A stretch of 44,924 nt of DNA from Candidatus Moraniibacteriota bacterium (GCA_030592425.1 JAUVJK010000002.1:1-44924); one strand, 5' to 3'. Positions 23,334 to 32,255 are shown, counted from the stretch's first letter. The notes: generated by a model not told the origin, from the letters alone. Made by a program: numbers and translations.

Positions 23334-23697
23334 ATTATTTAAAATGCACATGTGACACAAAACATGTGACAGCATTAATAATTATAATTGCGTGTCTTTT
23401 ATTAGCAGAAGATATAAACAAAAATACCCACAAAAGTAGGTATATGAAGACAAACGCCTAATGCGCTAGACTGATTAGACTGTCCAAAAATTATCTGAAC
23501 AGATCAGCTATAAGATTGTCTAAATAATTACACTTCGTCCCGAAAGTATACCCGATAAGTATAAAAAATGCAAGGCGACAACTTCTCTCTCATCATCTTT
23601 TCGCTCGACACCTTATATTCCTTGTGATACTATTATAAATACATTTCAATTCTAAACGTTTTATTTTCTTTTCTCTATAAGAGAATTTTTTGATGCT
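23334..23697. other. Divergent intergenic region rpsA / MBL-fold gene
   Basis: 364 bases, no gene. It must hold promoters for both directions. On the minus strand it contains a terminator-like hairpin upstream of rpsA (23417-23443). ACATGTGACA appears twice near 23347-23370 as a direct/inverted motif. No other structure was recognised. Confidence 0.5.
23417..23443 (-). terminator. Terminator-like hairpin in the rpsA leader
   Basis: Read on the minus strand: ATACCTAC, loop TTTT, GTGGGTAT, then T5G. No gene precedes it on that strand, so it is either an attenuator of rpsA or a fortuitous hairpin. Confidence 0.5.
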
Positions 23698-24357
23698 ATG
23701 ATCATTCAATACTATGGGCTTTCTTGCTTCAAAGTCACAACAAAACCAGAGGGACGTGGCGGAGCAGATGTTATAATCTTTTTTTCACCCTTTGATAAGG
23801 TCACTGGTTTGCGTCCACCGCAAGGAGCTGCGGATATCGTCTTCATACCACATCATTCGCCAGCATTTAATAATGTAGCATCTCTCAAAAATGATCCCAA
23901 GATCTTTGATATGCCTGGAGAGTATGCTATTAATGGCGTAAGTGCAATTGGGACACAGGCTCTGGCCGATCACGATAATGGATCACAACGAGGCAATACA
24001 ACGATTTTCACTGTTCAATCTGAAGGGTTGACACTCTGCCACCTTGGAGCACTCGGCACAGACCTCAATGCGGAACAATTTGATCACATTGGTGACATTG
24101 ATGTTCTTTTTGTACCAATCGGTGACAACATTGGTATTACTGCAAAAATGGCAGAAAAAGTCTGTCGTAGCATACAGCCACGGATCATCATCCCGATGCA
24201 TTATAAGATCAAGGGTATAAAAGAAGTTCTCAATGATAAAAAGGATTTTTGCGCAGAAATTGGCAGTTGCCCGAAAGAATCCCTCCAAAAACTTACTATT
24301 AAAAAGAAGGATATTGAAGAAAAAACCATGGAGGTTACACTTCTTGATACAATTTAA
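23698..24357 (+). CDS. Metallo-beta-lactamase-fold protein with degenerate metal site
   Basis: 219 residues, UlaG/UPF0173-like fold: IQYYGLSCFKV at the N-terminus, GDIDVLFVPIGDN (about 132-144) and PRIIIPMHYK (about 161-170). The zinc-binding HxHxDH is replaced by PHHSPAF (51-57), keeping one His. The HLGDLG aspartate is Ala (HLGALG, 115-120). Metal binding, and so hydrolase activity, is therefore doubtful; the late His (PMHY) remains. Such proteins are frequent in Patescibacteria next to gyrA and the small membrane protein that follows here. Possibly a structural or regulatory derivative. Start at ATG 23698 with no clear Shine-Dalgarno. Confidence 0.82.
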   Translation: MIIQYYGLSCFKVTTKPEGRGGADVIIFFSPFDKVTGLRPPQGAADIVFIPHHSPAFNNVASLKNDPKIFDMPGEYAINGVSAIGTQALADHDNGSQRGNTTIFTVQSEGLTLCHLGALGTDLNAEQFDHIGDIDVLFVPIGDNIGITAKMAEKVCRSIQPRIIIPMHYKIKGIKEVLNDKKDFCAEIGSCPKESLQKLTIKKKDIEEKTMEVTLLDTI

Positions 24358-24372
24358 AATAGAAATAATAGT

Positions 24373-24765
24373 ATGAGTCTCGATAAAAAATTAGATGAAA
24401 TCCGCAGGAAGCCAGAATACATTCGCAAAAGATATGTCTGGATAAGCGTCATCCTATGCATGATCTTTGTTCTTATCATATGGTTCTTCTCCTTAAAAAC
24501 AAATTTCTCTAATACAAATAATGAAAATACACAACCTTTTACTGATATTCAAGAACAATTTAATGAAACAGAGGGAGTTCTTCCACAAATGCCGTCAATC
24601 GAAGATTTTGTGACAGCAGAAGGACAAATTTCGCCAGAAAATACATCAAAAACAACTTCTCAAGAGCAACAACCACAAATTTCTGATACCAATACGACAG
24701 AAGATGTCAACACTTTCAGTGAAAAGGAAGCTACATTAGAAGAAGACTCTCGTAACCGTGAATAA
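24373..24765 (+). CDS. Small single-pass membrane protein upstream of gyrA
   Basis: 130 residues. A charged cytoplasmic N-terminus (MSLDKKLDEIRRKPEYIRKR) is followed by one strong membrane helix (about 22-41) and an extracytoplasmic low-complexity tail rich in Thr, Ser, Asn, Gln and Glu. No domain is recognised. It lies 15 bases after the MBL-fold gene and 28 before gyrA, so it is probably in the same transcript. The charged N-terminus plus helix is an arrangement I recall from other Patescibacteria genomes. Confidence 0.78.
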   Translation: MSLDKKLDEIRRKPEYIRKRYVWISVILCMIFVLIIWFFSLKTNFSNTNNENTQPFTDIQEQFNETEGVLPQMPSIEDFVTAEGQISPENTSKTTSQEQQPQISDTNTTEDVNTFSEKEATLEEDSRNRE

Positions 24766-24793
24766 CATCTATTATCCATTAGATTGAACTAGA

Positions 24794-27253
24794 ATGCCAA
24801 AAAACAACGACCCAGAACAAATGGTACATAAAATAGCGGAGCCGATGCCAATTGTAACAGAAATGAAACGCTCTTACCTCGAGTATGCAATGAGTGTCAT
24901 TATTGCTCGCGCACTTCCTGACGTTCGTGATGGACTCAAACCTGTCCATCGCCGCATCCTTTACTCGATGTGGAAAACAGGTCTCCGACCAAGTGCAAAA
25001 TTTCGTAAAAGTGCGACGGTTGTCGGTGAAGTACTTGGAAAGTACCATCCGCATGGCGATACAGCAGTTTACGATACAATGGTTCGTATGGCGCAAGATT
25101 TCTCCCTTCGTTATCCACTTGTCTGGGGACAAGGAAATTTTGGTTCGATGGATGGTGACAGACCAGCTGCATATCGTTACACAGAAGCAAAACTGAAAAA
25201 AATTGCCGAAGAAATGCTTTTTGATATTGAAAAAGAAACTGTTGATTTTGTTCCAAACTTTGACGGTCTTCATCAAGAGCCATCTGTGCTCCCTGCAAAA
25301 TTGCCACAACTTCTTCTTAATGGATCTATGGGAATCGCTGTCGGAATGGCGACAAATATCCCTCCACACAACCTTCGTGAACTCTCTGAAGGTATTGTTT
25401 ACCTGATCGACAATCCAAAAGCAGACGTTGATAGCCTCATGAAATTTATTCCCGGGCCAGACTTTCCAACAGGTGGCGTAATTTACAATGCTACTGATGT
25501 AAAACAGGCTTATGCAACAGGACGTGGAAAGATCGTCACGCGTGCAAAAGCACGCATTGAGGAAGGTAAGCGCGGGCTCTTTACGATTGTCATCACAGAA
25601 ATGACATACCTCACAAACAAAGCAACTCTCGTAGAGAAAATTGCCAATCTCGTTCGTGACAAAAAAATCATTGGTATTAGAGACCTACGTGATGAATCAT
25701 CGAATAAAGATGGCGTCCGTGTCGTTGTTGAACTAAAGAAAGAGGCTTACCCGCAAAAGATCCTCAATCAACTCTATACACTTACGGATCTGCAAAAAAA
25801 CTTCAATGTAAACATGCTTGCACTTGTCGATGGCATCGAACCACGTATTCTCAATCTTAAAGAGATTCTTGAACATTACATTACTCATCGTACAAATGTT
25901 GTTATACGTCGTACAAAATTTGATCTCAAACGTGCAAAAGAACGTGCACACATCCTAGAAGGACTCAAAATTGCTCTTGATAATATCGATGCTGTTATTG
26001 AAACGATCAAAAAATCAAAAACACGCGAAGATGCTCACAAGAACTTACGAAAAAAATTTAAACTCTCTGATCTCCAAGCTACAGCAATCCTAGAAATGCG
26101 TCTTCAAACCCTTGCAGGATTGGAGCGTCAGAAGATCGAAGACGAACTCAAGGAAAAGATTGTCCTAATCAAGGACCTCGAAAAAATCCTTGCGAGCAAG
26201 AAACTCATCAAAGGGATTGTAAAGAGTGAGGTATCACAGCTCGTAGAAGACTATGGTGATGCACGACGAACACGTGTCATTAAAGGTGTCGTTGGTGAAT
26301 TTAAACAAGAAGATCTCGTACCAAATGAGGAGGCAATCATTACAATGACAACAAACGGCTACGTCAAACGCATGAGTCCAAATGTTTATCGTGTGCAAAA
26401 ACGCGGTGGCAAAGGCGTCATTGGCGCAAATACAAAAGATGATGCAACTGTAGCGCACATGTTATCGATCATGTCTCATGACAATCTCATGTTCTTTACA
26501 AATTCTGGAAAAGTCTACCAAACAAAGGCTTATGAGATACCAGAATCCAATCGAACATCACGTGGCAATGCACTAGCAAATTTCCTTCAACTTTCACAAG
26601 AAGAATCTGTTACAGAGATCATTGCATTCAACAAAGGTGATCAATTCAAATTCCTTCTCATGGCAACGCGTTATGGCGTTGTAAAGAAAGTTAAGATCGA
26701 AGACTTCGATAATGTTCGCCGTAGCGGCCTAATTGCCATCAAACTAGAAAAAGGTGACGAGTTAGGCTGGGTAGAACCAACAACTGGTACTGATGAAGTA
26801 ATCCTCACAACCAAGAAAGGTATGGCAATCCACTTCAAAGAAAAGGATGTTCGTGCCATGGGCAGAAGCGCTGCTGGCGTTCGCGGCATTCGACTAAAAG
26901 GCGATGATGGCGTTGTCGGCATGGATACGATCTTTGCAAAACAAAAAGGAACGCAACTTTTTATCATGATGAAGAAAGGACTTGGAAAACGAACAGATCT
27001 CAAATTCTACAAAATTCAAAAACGTGGTGGCGGTGGGATCAAAACAGCAAAAATAACAACGCGCACAGGTGAGATCATTAGTGCACACATCGTAAATGCT
27101 GATGATGAATCGGACATTGTCATCACATCGGCCAATGGACAGATCATGCGCACGCCTCTCACTGATATCTCCGTTCTAGGACGAGCAACACAAGGGGTAA
27201 AGATCATGAAACCAAAAGCAGGCGATACAATCTCCGCTGTGACAGTGCTCTAA
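24794..27253 (+). CDS. gyrA: DNA gyrase subunit A
   Basis: 819 residues. N-terminal breakage-reunion domain: SYLEYAMSVIIARALPDVRD, RILYSMWKTGLRP, the quinolone-resistance region YHPHGDTAVYDTMVRMAQ (Thr where E. coli has Ser83, Asp87 equivalent kept), and active-site Tyr in AAYRYTEAKL (about 128). The C-terminal beta-propeller begins after about residue 500 and contains the gyrase-specific GyrA box (QKRGGKG), so this is gyrase and not topoisomerase IV. Full length. A 55-base palindrome follows the stop. Confidence 0.97.
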   Translation: MPKNNDPEQMVHKIAEPMPIVTEMKRSYLEYAMSVIIARALPDVRDGLKPVHRRILYSMWKTGLRPSAKFRKSATVVGEVLGKYHPHGDTAVYDTMVRMAQDFSLRYPLVWGQGNFGSMDGDRPAAYRYTEAKLKKIAEEMLFDIEKETVDFVPNFDGLHQEPSVLPAKLPQLLLNGSMGIAVGMATNIPPHNLRELSEGIVYLIDNPKADVDSLMKFIPGPDFPTGGVIYNATDVKQAYATGRGKIVTRAKARIEEGKRGLFTIVITEMTYLTNKATLVEKIANLVRDKKIIGIRDLRDESSNKDGVRVVVELKKEAYPQKILNQLYTLTDLQKNFNVNMLALVDGIEPRILNLKEILEHYITHRTNVVIRRTKFDLKRAKERAHILEGLKIALDNIDAVIETIKKSKTREDAHKNLRKKFKLSDLQATAILEMRLQTLAGLERQKIEDELKEKIVLIKDLEKILASKKLIKGIVKSEVSQLVEDYGDARRTRVIKGVVGEFKQEDLVPNEEAIITMTTNGYVKRMSPNVYRVQKRGGKGVIGANTKDDATVAHMLSIMSHDNLMFFTNSGKVYQTKAYEIPESNRTSRGNALANFLQLSQEESVTEIIAFNKGDQFKFLLMATRYGVVKKVKIEDFDNVRRSGLIAIKLEKGDELGWVEPTTGTDEVILTTKKGMAIHFKEKDVRAMGRSAAGVRGIRLKGDDGVVGMDTIFAKQKGTQLFIMMKKGLGKRTDLKFYKIQKRGGGGIKTAKITTRTGEIISAHIVNADDESDIVITSANGQIMRTPLTDISVLGRATQGVKIMKPKAGDTISAVTVL

Positions 27254-27266
27254 GGAGAATACACTT

Positions 27267-27321
27267 GTCACGTCGCTCGACACAGTCGTTCGAGAACGAC
27301 GTGTCTCGTGAGCGACGTGAC
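27267..27321. repeat. Long GC-rich palindrome after gyrA
   Basis: GTCACGTCGCTC and GAGCGACGTGAC (12 bp) enclose a second palindrome, GACAC-GTCGTTC-GA-GAACGAC-TGTC. There is no T-run, so it is a poor intrinsic terminator. Related words (ACGTCGTTCG, CGAGCGACGT) occur at 1443-1452 and 4989-5000. Confidence 0.75.
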
Positions 27322-27349
27322 TTGCATCATTGTAAATATGTGCTATAAT
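27322..27349 (+). promoter_or_regulatory. rpsO promoter
   Basis: -35 TTGCAT, 16 bases, -10 TATAAT with extended TGC. It begins immediately after the palindrome. Confidence 0.65.
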
Positions 27350-27379
27350 TTCTCCGTACGATAATTAATAATCCTCGTG

Positions 27380-27404
27380 CGTAGTGGTATGAAATACGAC
27401 TACG
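27380..27404 (+). promoter_or_regulatory. Hairpin in the rpsO leader, possible S15 autoregulatory site
   Basis: CGTAGT/ACTACG, a G-G mismatch, then GTAT/ATAC with a three-base loop, 17 bases before the rpsO start codon. S15 represses its own mRNA through leader structures in several bacteria. That role here is inference from position. Confidence 0.5.
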
Positions 27405-27421
27405 TTGCAGAAAAAAAGACT

Positions 27422-27700
27422 ATGTCACTTTCATCACGACAAAAGACAAACGCGACAAAAGAAGTAAAACGCCATGATACTGATACTGGTTCTCCAGAAT
27501 ATCAAGTAGCTCTCTTTACAACGCGCATCAAGAAACTAACAGCACACCTCAAAAAGAACCCAAAGGATTTTCATTCTCGTCGTGGACTTCTCAAAATGGT
27601 TGCGAAACGTCGCAAACTCCTAGAATATCTCAAACGAACTGATGAAAAAACGTATAAGAAACTTGTAAAACAACTCAATCTGAAAGAGCGAAAAGCATAA
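27422..27700 (+). CDS. rpsO: 30S ribosomal protein S15
   Basis: 92 residues from ATG 27422 (MSLSSRQKTN), which fits the family; an in-frame upstream start at 27377 runs through the leader hairpin and is unlikely. Conserved S15 segments: DTGSPEYQVALFTTRI, LKKNPKDFHSRRGLLKMVAKRRKLL and YLKRTDEKTYKKLVKQLNL. S15 binds the central domain of 16S rRNA early in 30S assembly. Transcribed alone from its own promoter and closed by a terminator. The nearness of pnp downstream is usual for rpsO, though an NYN gene intervenes. Confidence 0.95.
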   Translation: MSLSSRQKTNATKEVKRHDTDTGSPEYQVALFTTRIKKLTAHLKKNPKDFHSRRGLLKMVAKRRKLLEYLKRTDEKTYKKLVKQLNLKERKA

Positions 27701-27725
27701 GAGGAGTTTAAAATACATATCTTCA

Positions 27726-27751
27726 ACCATTCCTTCCTTGGAGTGGTTTTT
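27726..27751 (+). terminator. Terminator after rpsO
   Basis: ACCATTCC/GGAGTGGT with loop TTCCTT and T5. Confidence 0.85.
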
Positions 27752-27802
27752 GTACCATTATGCAAACAATGATACACTAAGATTAATCATTTATAAAAAA
27801 TT

Positions 27803-28303
27803 ATGTCAAAATTTAAAGAACAACGTGTTGGTGTCCTTGTTGACGTACAAAATCTCTATTATAGCGCGCGTGTCCTTTACGGGAAGAAATGCAATTTCAA
27901 AAATCTCCTTACAAGCGCCGTTGATGGCCGCAAGTTGATTCGTGCAATTGCCTACGGCATTTCGACAGAAGAAGCACACGAAGAAAAATTCTTTGAAGCT
28001 CTCGAAAATGCTGGTTACGACGTGAAAACAAAAGACCTTCAAATTTTCCCTGGTGGTCAGAAAAAAGGAGATTGGGACGTTGGCATTGCTATGGATGCTG
28101 TTAAAATGTCCCAAAGTCTTGATGTGGTGATCATTGCTTCTGGTGACGGGGATTACATTCCCCTCGTTGAATACATCCAAAATACGACTGGCGCTCGTGT
28201 TGAAGGCATCGCTTTTGCAAAATCAACGAGTAATCTCCTTATTGAGCATTTAGACGATTTTTATGATCTCGCTGACAATCCACGCAAATTTTTGATTGGC
28301 TAA
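27803..28303 (+). CDS. NYN-domain (LabA/DUF88-type) putative RNase
   Basis: 166 residues, one NYN domain of the PIN-like superfamily: VGVLVDVQNLYYSAR (about 9-23, first Asp and the Asn), KGDWDVGIAMDAV (about 92-104) and DVVIIASGDGDYIPLVEYI (about 110-128, the SGDGD motif). The acidic residues expected to bind Mg are all present, so RNase activity is plausible. It lies between rpsO and pnp, genes of translation and RNA decay, consistent with RNA processing. A terminator follows. Confidence 0.88.
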   Translation: MSKFKEQRVGVLVDVQNLYYSARVLYGKKCNFKNLLTSAVDGRKLIRAIAYGISTEEAHEEKFFEALENAGYDVKTKDLQIFPGGQKKGDWDVGIAMDAVKMSQSLDVVIIASGDGDYIPLVEYIQNTTGARVEGIAFAKSTSNLLIEHLDDFYDLADNPRKFLIG

Positions 28304-28329
28304 CATTACCCCAGTCACATTCACAACAA

Positions 28330-28361
28330 TCTCCTACTGAAATATCTCGGTAGGAGGTTTT
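28330..28361 (+). terminator. Terminator after the NYN gene
   Basis: CTCCTAC/GTAGGAG stem with a 12-base loop, then GTTTTT. Confidence 0.85.
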
Positions 28362-28432
28362 TAACTCTAGATTGTCTCTTATACTATTATTCACTTTATA
28401 TTCTAATAGAATTTTTTCGAACAATAATCAGA

Positions 28433-28475
28433 TTGACAGTGCATCATATATTACCTACACTACACTGTAGGTAAT
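28433..28475 (+). promoter_or_regulatory. pnp promoter with overlapping palindrome
   Basis: -35 TTGACA (28433-28438), 17 bases, -10 TACACT (28456-28461). The -10 lies inside an inverted repeat ATTACCTAC/GTAGGTAAT (28450-28475) followed by T5. The repeat could be an operator on the promoter, or a second terminator for upstream transcripts. Confidence 0.6.
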
Positions 28476-28508
28476 TTTTTATTGCAAAAGATCTCACTAG
28501 AGCTGTAG

Positions 28509-28549
28509 ACACACTTGTTTTCTTAATTTAATTGAGTATACAAGCGTGT
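28509..28549 (+). promoter_or_regulatory. Hairpin in the pnp leader
   Basis: ACACACTTGT pairs with ACAAGCGTGT (one mismatch) around a 21-base loop, 34 bases before the start codon. In E. coli the pnp leader is an RNase III-cleaved hairpin used for autoregulation; the same role here is a guess from position. Confidence 0.45.
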
Positions 28550-28582
28550 TTAGACCTAGAGGAATCTTTTGTACAACATAAT

Positions 28583-30721
28583 ATGACAGAAGCAAAAAAG
28601 TGGTCGCTCCAAGTTGGTGATCGCGAACTCATCATTGAGTCTGGATGGTGGGCAAAACAAGCTAATGGTGCTGTGACCGTACGTTACGGAGATACACAGA
28701 TCATGGGAACGGCCGTTATGAGTGAAGGTATGGGATTTGCACGCGCATATTTTCCACTTATGGTGGACTATGAAGAACGTTTTTATGCAGCTGGCAAGAT
28801 CAAAGGATCTCGCTTTATGAAGCGAGAAGGACGCCCAAGCGATAACGCAGTTCTTACTGGACGCATTGTCGATCGTACGATCCGACCACTCTTTAATGGA
28901 CGTATGCGTAACGATGTACAAGTTGTTGTTGGTGCACAGTCTTTTGACGGAGAGAATGAGCCAGATACACTTTGCGTAATCGCAGCATCAACAGCTCTTT
29001 CGATTAGTGATATTCCTTGGGGAGGGCCAGTTGCTGCAGTACGCGTTGGTATGATCAATGATGAAATTGTCATCAACCCAACAAAATCACAGCTCGTTGA
29101 TAGTACACTCAATCTCACACTTGCCGGGACAAAAGACATGATCAATATGATCGAAGCCGGTGCACAAGAAGTGTCAGACGATGATATGATTCGTGCATTT
29201 GAAGCAGGACATAAAGTAATAACTGAGATTGCAACATTCATCGAGAAAATTACAGCAGAGATTGGAAAGGAGAAGACAGCTCCATTCCTCATGAAACTTG
29301 ATGATGATATCGAAGAAATGATCCGCACAAAAGCACTTGCAGCGAGTTTGGAAGATGCTCTCTATGGCAATAAATCTGAAATCGCAGCACAAACGACAGC
29401 AGCAAAGGCTACAACAAAAGAAGCCGCTCTTACAGAGCTCGGCGATAGTGTCCCTGAACTTTTCGAAGATGCCTTTGAACTCGTTTTTGATGAGCTTGCA
29501 GATGAACTTGTTCACAAAAATATTTTAGAAACAGAAAAACGTCCAGATGGTCGCAAGATCGATGAGGTACGTCAGATCACATGTGAGGTTGGTGTATTGC
29601 CACGCCCACATGGTACAGGTGTTTTCACCCGTGGCGAAACACAGGTACTCAACGTGACAACACTCGGATCACCTGGAGATGAACAGATTATTGATACAAT
29701 GGAGGTAGATATCAAAAAACGCTATATCCATCACTACAACTTTCCAGCATACTGTGTTGGTGAGGTACGCCCAAACCGTGGGCCAGGCCGTCGCGAGATT
29801 GGTCATGGTGCGCTCGCAGAAAAAGCTCTTTTTCCTGTTATTCCCGAAAAAGAAGACTTTCCATACACAATTCTCCTTGTTTCGGAAGTTATGGAATCCA
29901 ATGGGTCAAGTTCAATGGCAAGCACATGTGGTTCAACACTCTCACTTATGCATGCTGGTGTGCCGATCAAACGACCAGTTAGCGGTATTGCGATGGGCAT
30001 GATCACAAATAAGACTGGTGATTTTAAAGTTCTCTCTGATATTCAAGGCGCTGAAGACCACTATGGCGACATGGACCTCAAAGTCGCTGGATCCCAAAAG
30101 GGCATTACTGCACTTCAGATGGATGTAAAACTTGATGGCGTAACGCTTGAAATGCTCAGCGCCGCAATCAAACAAGCAAATCTCGGACGAGCACATATCC
30201 TTAGTGAGATGCTCAAAGTAATTCCGGAACCGAACAAAGAGATGTCTCCGTATGCACCACGTATCACAACGTTGCACATTAATCCGGAAAAGATTCGTGA
30301 TGTGATTGGCAAAGGCGGGGAAATGATCAACAAGATCATTGATGAAACTGGTGTCACGATCGATATTGAGGATGATGGATCCGTATTTATCGCATCAAGT
30401 GATAAAGACGGTTCCGAAAAAGCAATCCAATGGGTAAAAGATCTTACACGTGAAGTAAAAGCAGGAGAATTATTTCAAGGAAAAATTACACGCATTATGA
30501 ATTTTGGTGCGTTTGCAGAAGTTCTTCCAGGTCAGGAAGGTCTTATTCATATTTCACAACTCTCTGACAAGCGCGTTGAAAAGGTGGAAGATGTTGTAAA
30601 AGTAGGTGATGTTATCCCTGTTCTCGTTCAAGAAATTGATGATCAAGGCCGTATCAATCTCTCATTGAAAGATGCTCTCAAGAAACAAAGTGCTTCAACA
30701 ACACAGGAGCCAAAACTCTAG
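28583..30721 (+). CDS. pnp: Polyribonucleotide nucleotidyltransferase (PNPase)
   Basis: 712 residues from ATG 28583; an upstream in-frame TTG (28532) lies inside the leader hairpin and is less likely. Two RNase PH domains are visible: ITEAxKW-type N-terminus with VRYGDTQIMGTAVMS and FMKREGRPSDNAVLTGRIVDR; then RGETQVLNVTTLGSPGDEQ and GRREIGHGALAEKAL with the phosphate-binding region. A KH domain (IRDVIGKGGEMINKI, about 588-602) and an S1 domain (FQGKITRIMNFGAFAEVLPG, about 632-651) complete the usual order. PNPase degrades RNA 3'-5' phosphorolytically. Full length. Confidence 0.97.
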   Translation: MTEAKKWSLQVGDRELIIESGWWAKQANGAVTVRYGDTQIMGTAVMSEGMGFARAYFPLMVDYEERFYAAGKIKGSRFMKREGRPSDNAVLTGRIVDRTIRPLFNGRMRNDVQVVVGAQSFDGENEPDTLCVIAASTALSISDIPWGGPVAAVRVGMINDEIVINPTKSQLVDSTLNLTLAGTKDMINMIEAGAQEVSDDDMIRAFEAGHKVITEIATFIEKITAEIGKEKTAPFLMKLDDDIEEMIRTKALAASLEDALYGNKSEIAAQTTAAKATTKEAALTELGDSVPELFEDAFELVFDELADELVHKNILETEKRPDGRKIDEVRQITCEVGVLPRPHGTGVFTRGETQVLNVTTLGSPGDEQIIDTMEVDIKKRYIHHYNFPAYCVGEVRPNRGPGRREIGHGALAEKALFPVIPEKEDFPYTILLVSEVMESNGSSSMASTCGSTLSLMHAGVPIKRPVSGIAMGMITNKTGDFKVLSDIQGAEDHYGDMDLKVAGSQKGITALQMDVKLDGVTLEMLSAAIKQANLGRAHILSEMLKVIPEPNKEMSPYAPRITTLHINPEKIRDVIGKGGEMINKIIDETGVTIDIEDDGSVFIASSDKDGSEKAIQWVKDLTREVKAGELFQGKITRIMNFGAFAEVLPGQEGLIHISQLSDKRVEKVEDVVKVGDVIPVLVQEIDDQGRINLSLKDALKKQSASTTQEPKL

Positions 30722-30750
30722 TAGCAAAACACGCGAACCTGCTGTATAAT

Positions 30751-30778
30751 AAAGACACTTAAAATGTGTCTTTATTTT
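30751..30778 (+). terminator. Terminator-like hairpin after pnp
   Basis: AAAGACAC/GTGTCTTT with a seven-base loop and an ATTTTATT tail. A TGTATAAT -10-like element directly precedes it (30743-30750), so the hairpin could also be the 5' end of the next transcript. Confidence 0.6.
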
Positions 30779-30795
30779 ATTACACTCAAATATCT

Positions 30796-32142
30796 ATGTT
30801 CGGTAAAAAGAAAAATCAAAATAGTCAATCTCTTTCACAATCTTCCGATAATATTTCTGTCCATACCATGCAAGACGATATCAACACAATGAACGGGAAG
30901 CCACAAGCAGCACTAGAGCAACTAGGAGATTCCCCTAGCAATGCACAGCAACCGACAGTCGCGTCAGCTCCTCAAGAGACTAAAAGCGGTAAGCCATTTG
31001 TTGTTACAGCAGCAAAAATAGCTACATCACAAAAACAATCGCCAGAAAAAATCTCAGATGTTGATGGAATAATTCCAGAGCCTAATACTCTAGATCATTC
31101 CAGTCCTTTTGCTGATACAGATTCAATACCTCCTAGTGCCACATCTGAAGCATCTCAAGAAAGCGTCTCAATAGCTGCACAACAACTTGCAGCTGACAAC
31201 ACTCAATCAGCAACGCCTCAGTCGAAAAGTAGTCTACCAGCAAATTCACCTTTTAATGCACCACCAGCTAATCAAGCTGCCAAATCTCTCCCTCAAACAC
31301 CAACTGTAGGAAATCCACCGACGCTTGAAAATGAGATCTCCAAGATTCAACAAGAGTATGGTGAAATACAAAATTCAGATGATACCCCAAAAGCAAAAAA
31401 AGCTTCCTGTATATTATTTATTTTTATTATTCTTATCATTTTGATCATTGCTGGCAGTGGTTATTACTATTGGATGTCACAAACACCAGATGCGGACACA
31501 ACACTTGTCGAGATCGGAAAAGATACCTACAATGACATCGTTAATGGCGATGACACTATTACCAAGGAAGTAGATCAACAAACGCATGAATATTCTCAAA
31601 CACTTCCTCATTATATTTTAATCGATACACAAAGTGATACAGCCCTTAACGATTTCACTCAAAAGATAGAAACAATCAAAGAAAATATCAGGACACAACA
31701 ACCGCTCAGCGCAATTTCCTTTATTATTACTGATGAAAATAGTAAGCCTCTTTCATTTGATCAATTCGCACTCTTAACAGGCATAACGCTGCCACAAGAA
31801 GTATTAGATCAGATTGATGAATCATTCCTTCTTTATGGCTATTATGATAATGGTGAAGTCCGGCTTGGTCTATCAGCTCAAACTATTGATCCTGACTTAG
31901 TACTCAATGCAATGAAAGATGCTGAGCCGACACTTGTCATGGCTCTCAGACCACTCTTTGCTGGAGAAGTACCCGAAACAACAACTCCGACATTTACTGA
32001 TGGCATATACAATCAAACACCTATTCGCTATGCGAATCTCAATACCATTGAAACACTCTCTATTGATTACGCAACCTATTCTGACGACCTCGTGATCGGA
32101 ACAAGTAAAGAAACGATTCGGGCAATTATTAATACACTCTAA
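30796..32142 (+). CDS. Membrane-anchored protein with long disordered N-terminus, unknown
   Basis: 448 residues from ATG 30796 (MFGKKKNQN). The first 200 residues are low-complexity, rich in Ser, Gln, Pro, Ala and Thr and probably disordered in the cytoplasm. One membrane helix follows at about residues 207-227 (CILFIFIILIILIIAGSGYY). The remaining 220 residues are extracytoplasmic and mixed alpha/beta (YILIDTQSDTALNDFTQKI, RLGLSAQTIDPDLVLNAM). No family is recognised. Proteins of this layout recur in Patescibacteria, but the function is unknown. Confidence 0.78.
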   Translation: MFGKKKNQNSQSLSQSSDNISVHTMQDDINTMNGKPQAALEQLGDSPSNAQQPTVASAPQETKSGKPFVVTAAKIATSQKQSPEKISDVDGIIPEPNTLDHSSPFADTDSIPPSATSEASQESVSIAAQQLAADNTQSATPQSKSSLPANSPFNAPPANQAAKSLPQTPTVGNPPTLENEISKIQQEYGEIQNSDDTPKAKKASCILFIFIILIILIIAGSGYYYWMSQTPDADTTLVEIGKDTYNDIVNGDDTITKEVDQQTHEYSQTLPHYILIDTQSDTALNDFTQKIETIKENIRTQQPLSAISFIITDENSKPLSFDQFALLTGITLPQEVLDQIDESFLLYGYYDNGEVRLGLSAQTIDPDLVLNAMKDAEPTLVMALRPLFAGEVPETTTPTFTDGIYNQTPIRYANLNTIETLSIDYATYSDDLVIGTSKETIRAIINTL

Positions 32143-32180
32143 AAATTTCATTTCTATTCCTTTTTAAGTATTTTTCTTGG

Positions 32181-32255
32181 TTATGCACATGATATTCATT
32201 AAAATGTGAATATACTGAGTAAATTCATACGAAATAGTGGATAACATGTGGATAA
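32181..32255. promoter_or_regulatory. DnaA-box-like cluster
   Basis: TTATGCACA (32181-32189) matches TTATNCACA. On the other strand orientation, AGTGGATAA (32236) and TGTGGATAA (32247, the exact complement of TTATCCACA) are 11 bp apart, one helical turn. An AT-rich tract follows (32256-32320). Confidence 0.6.
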
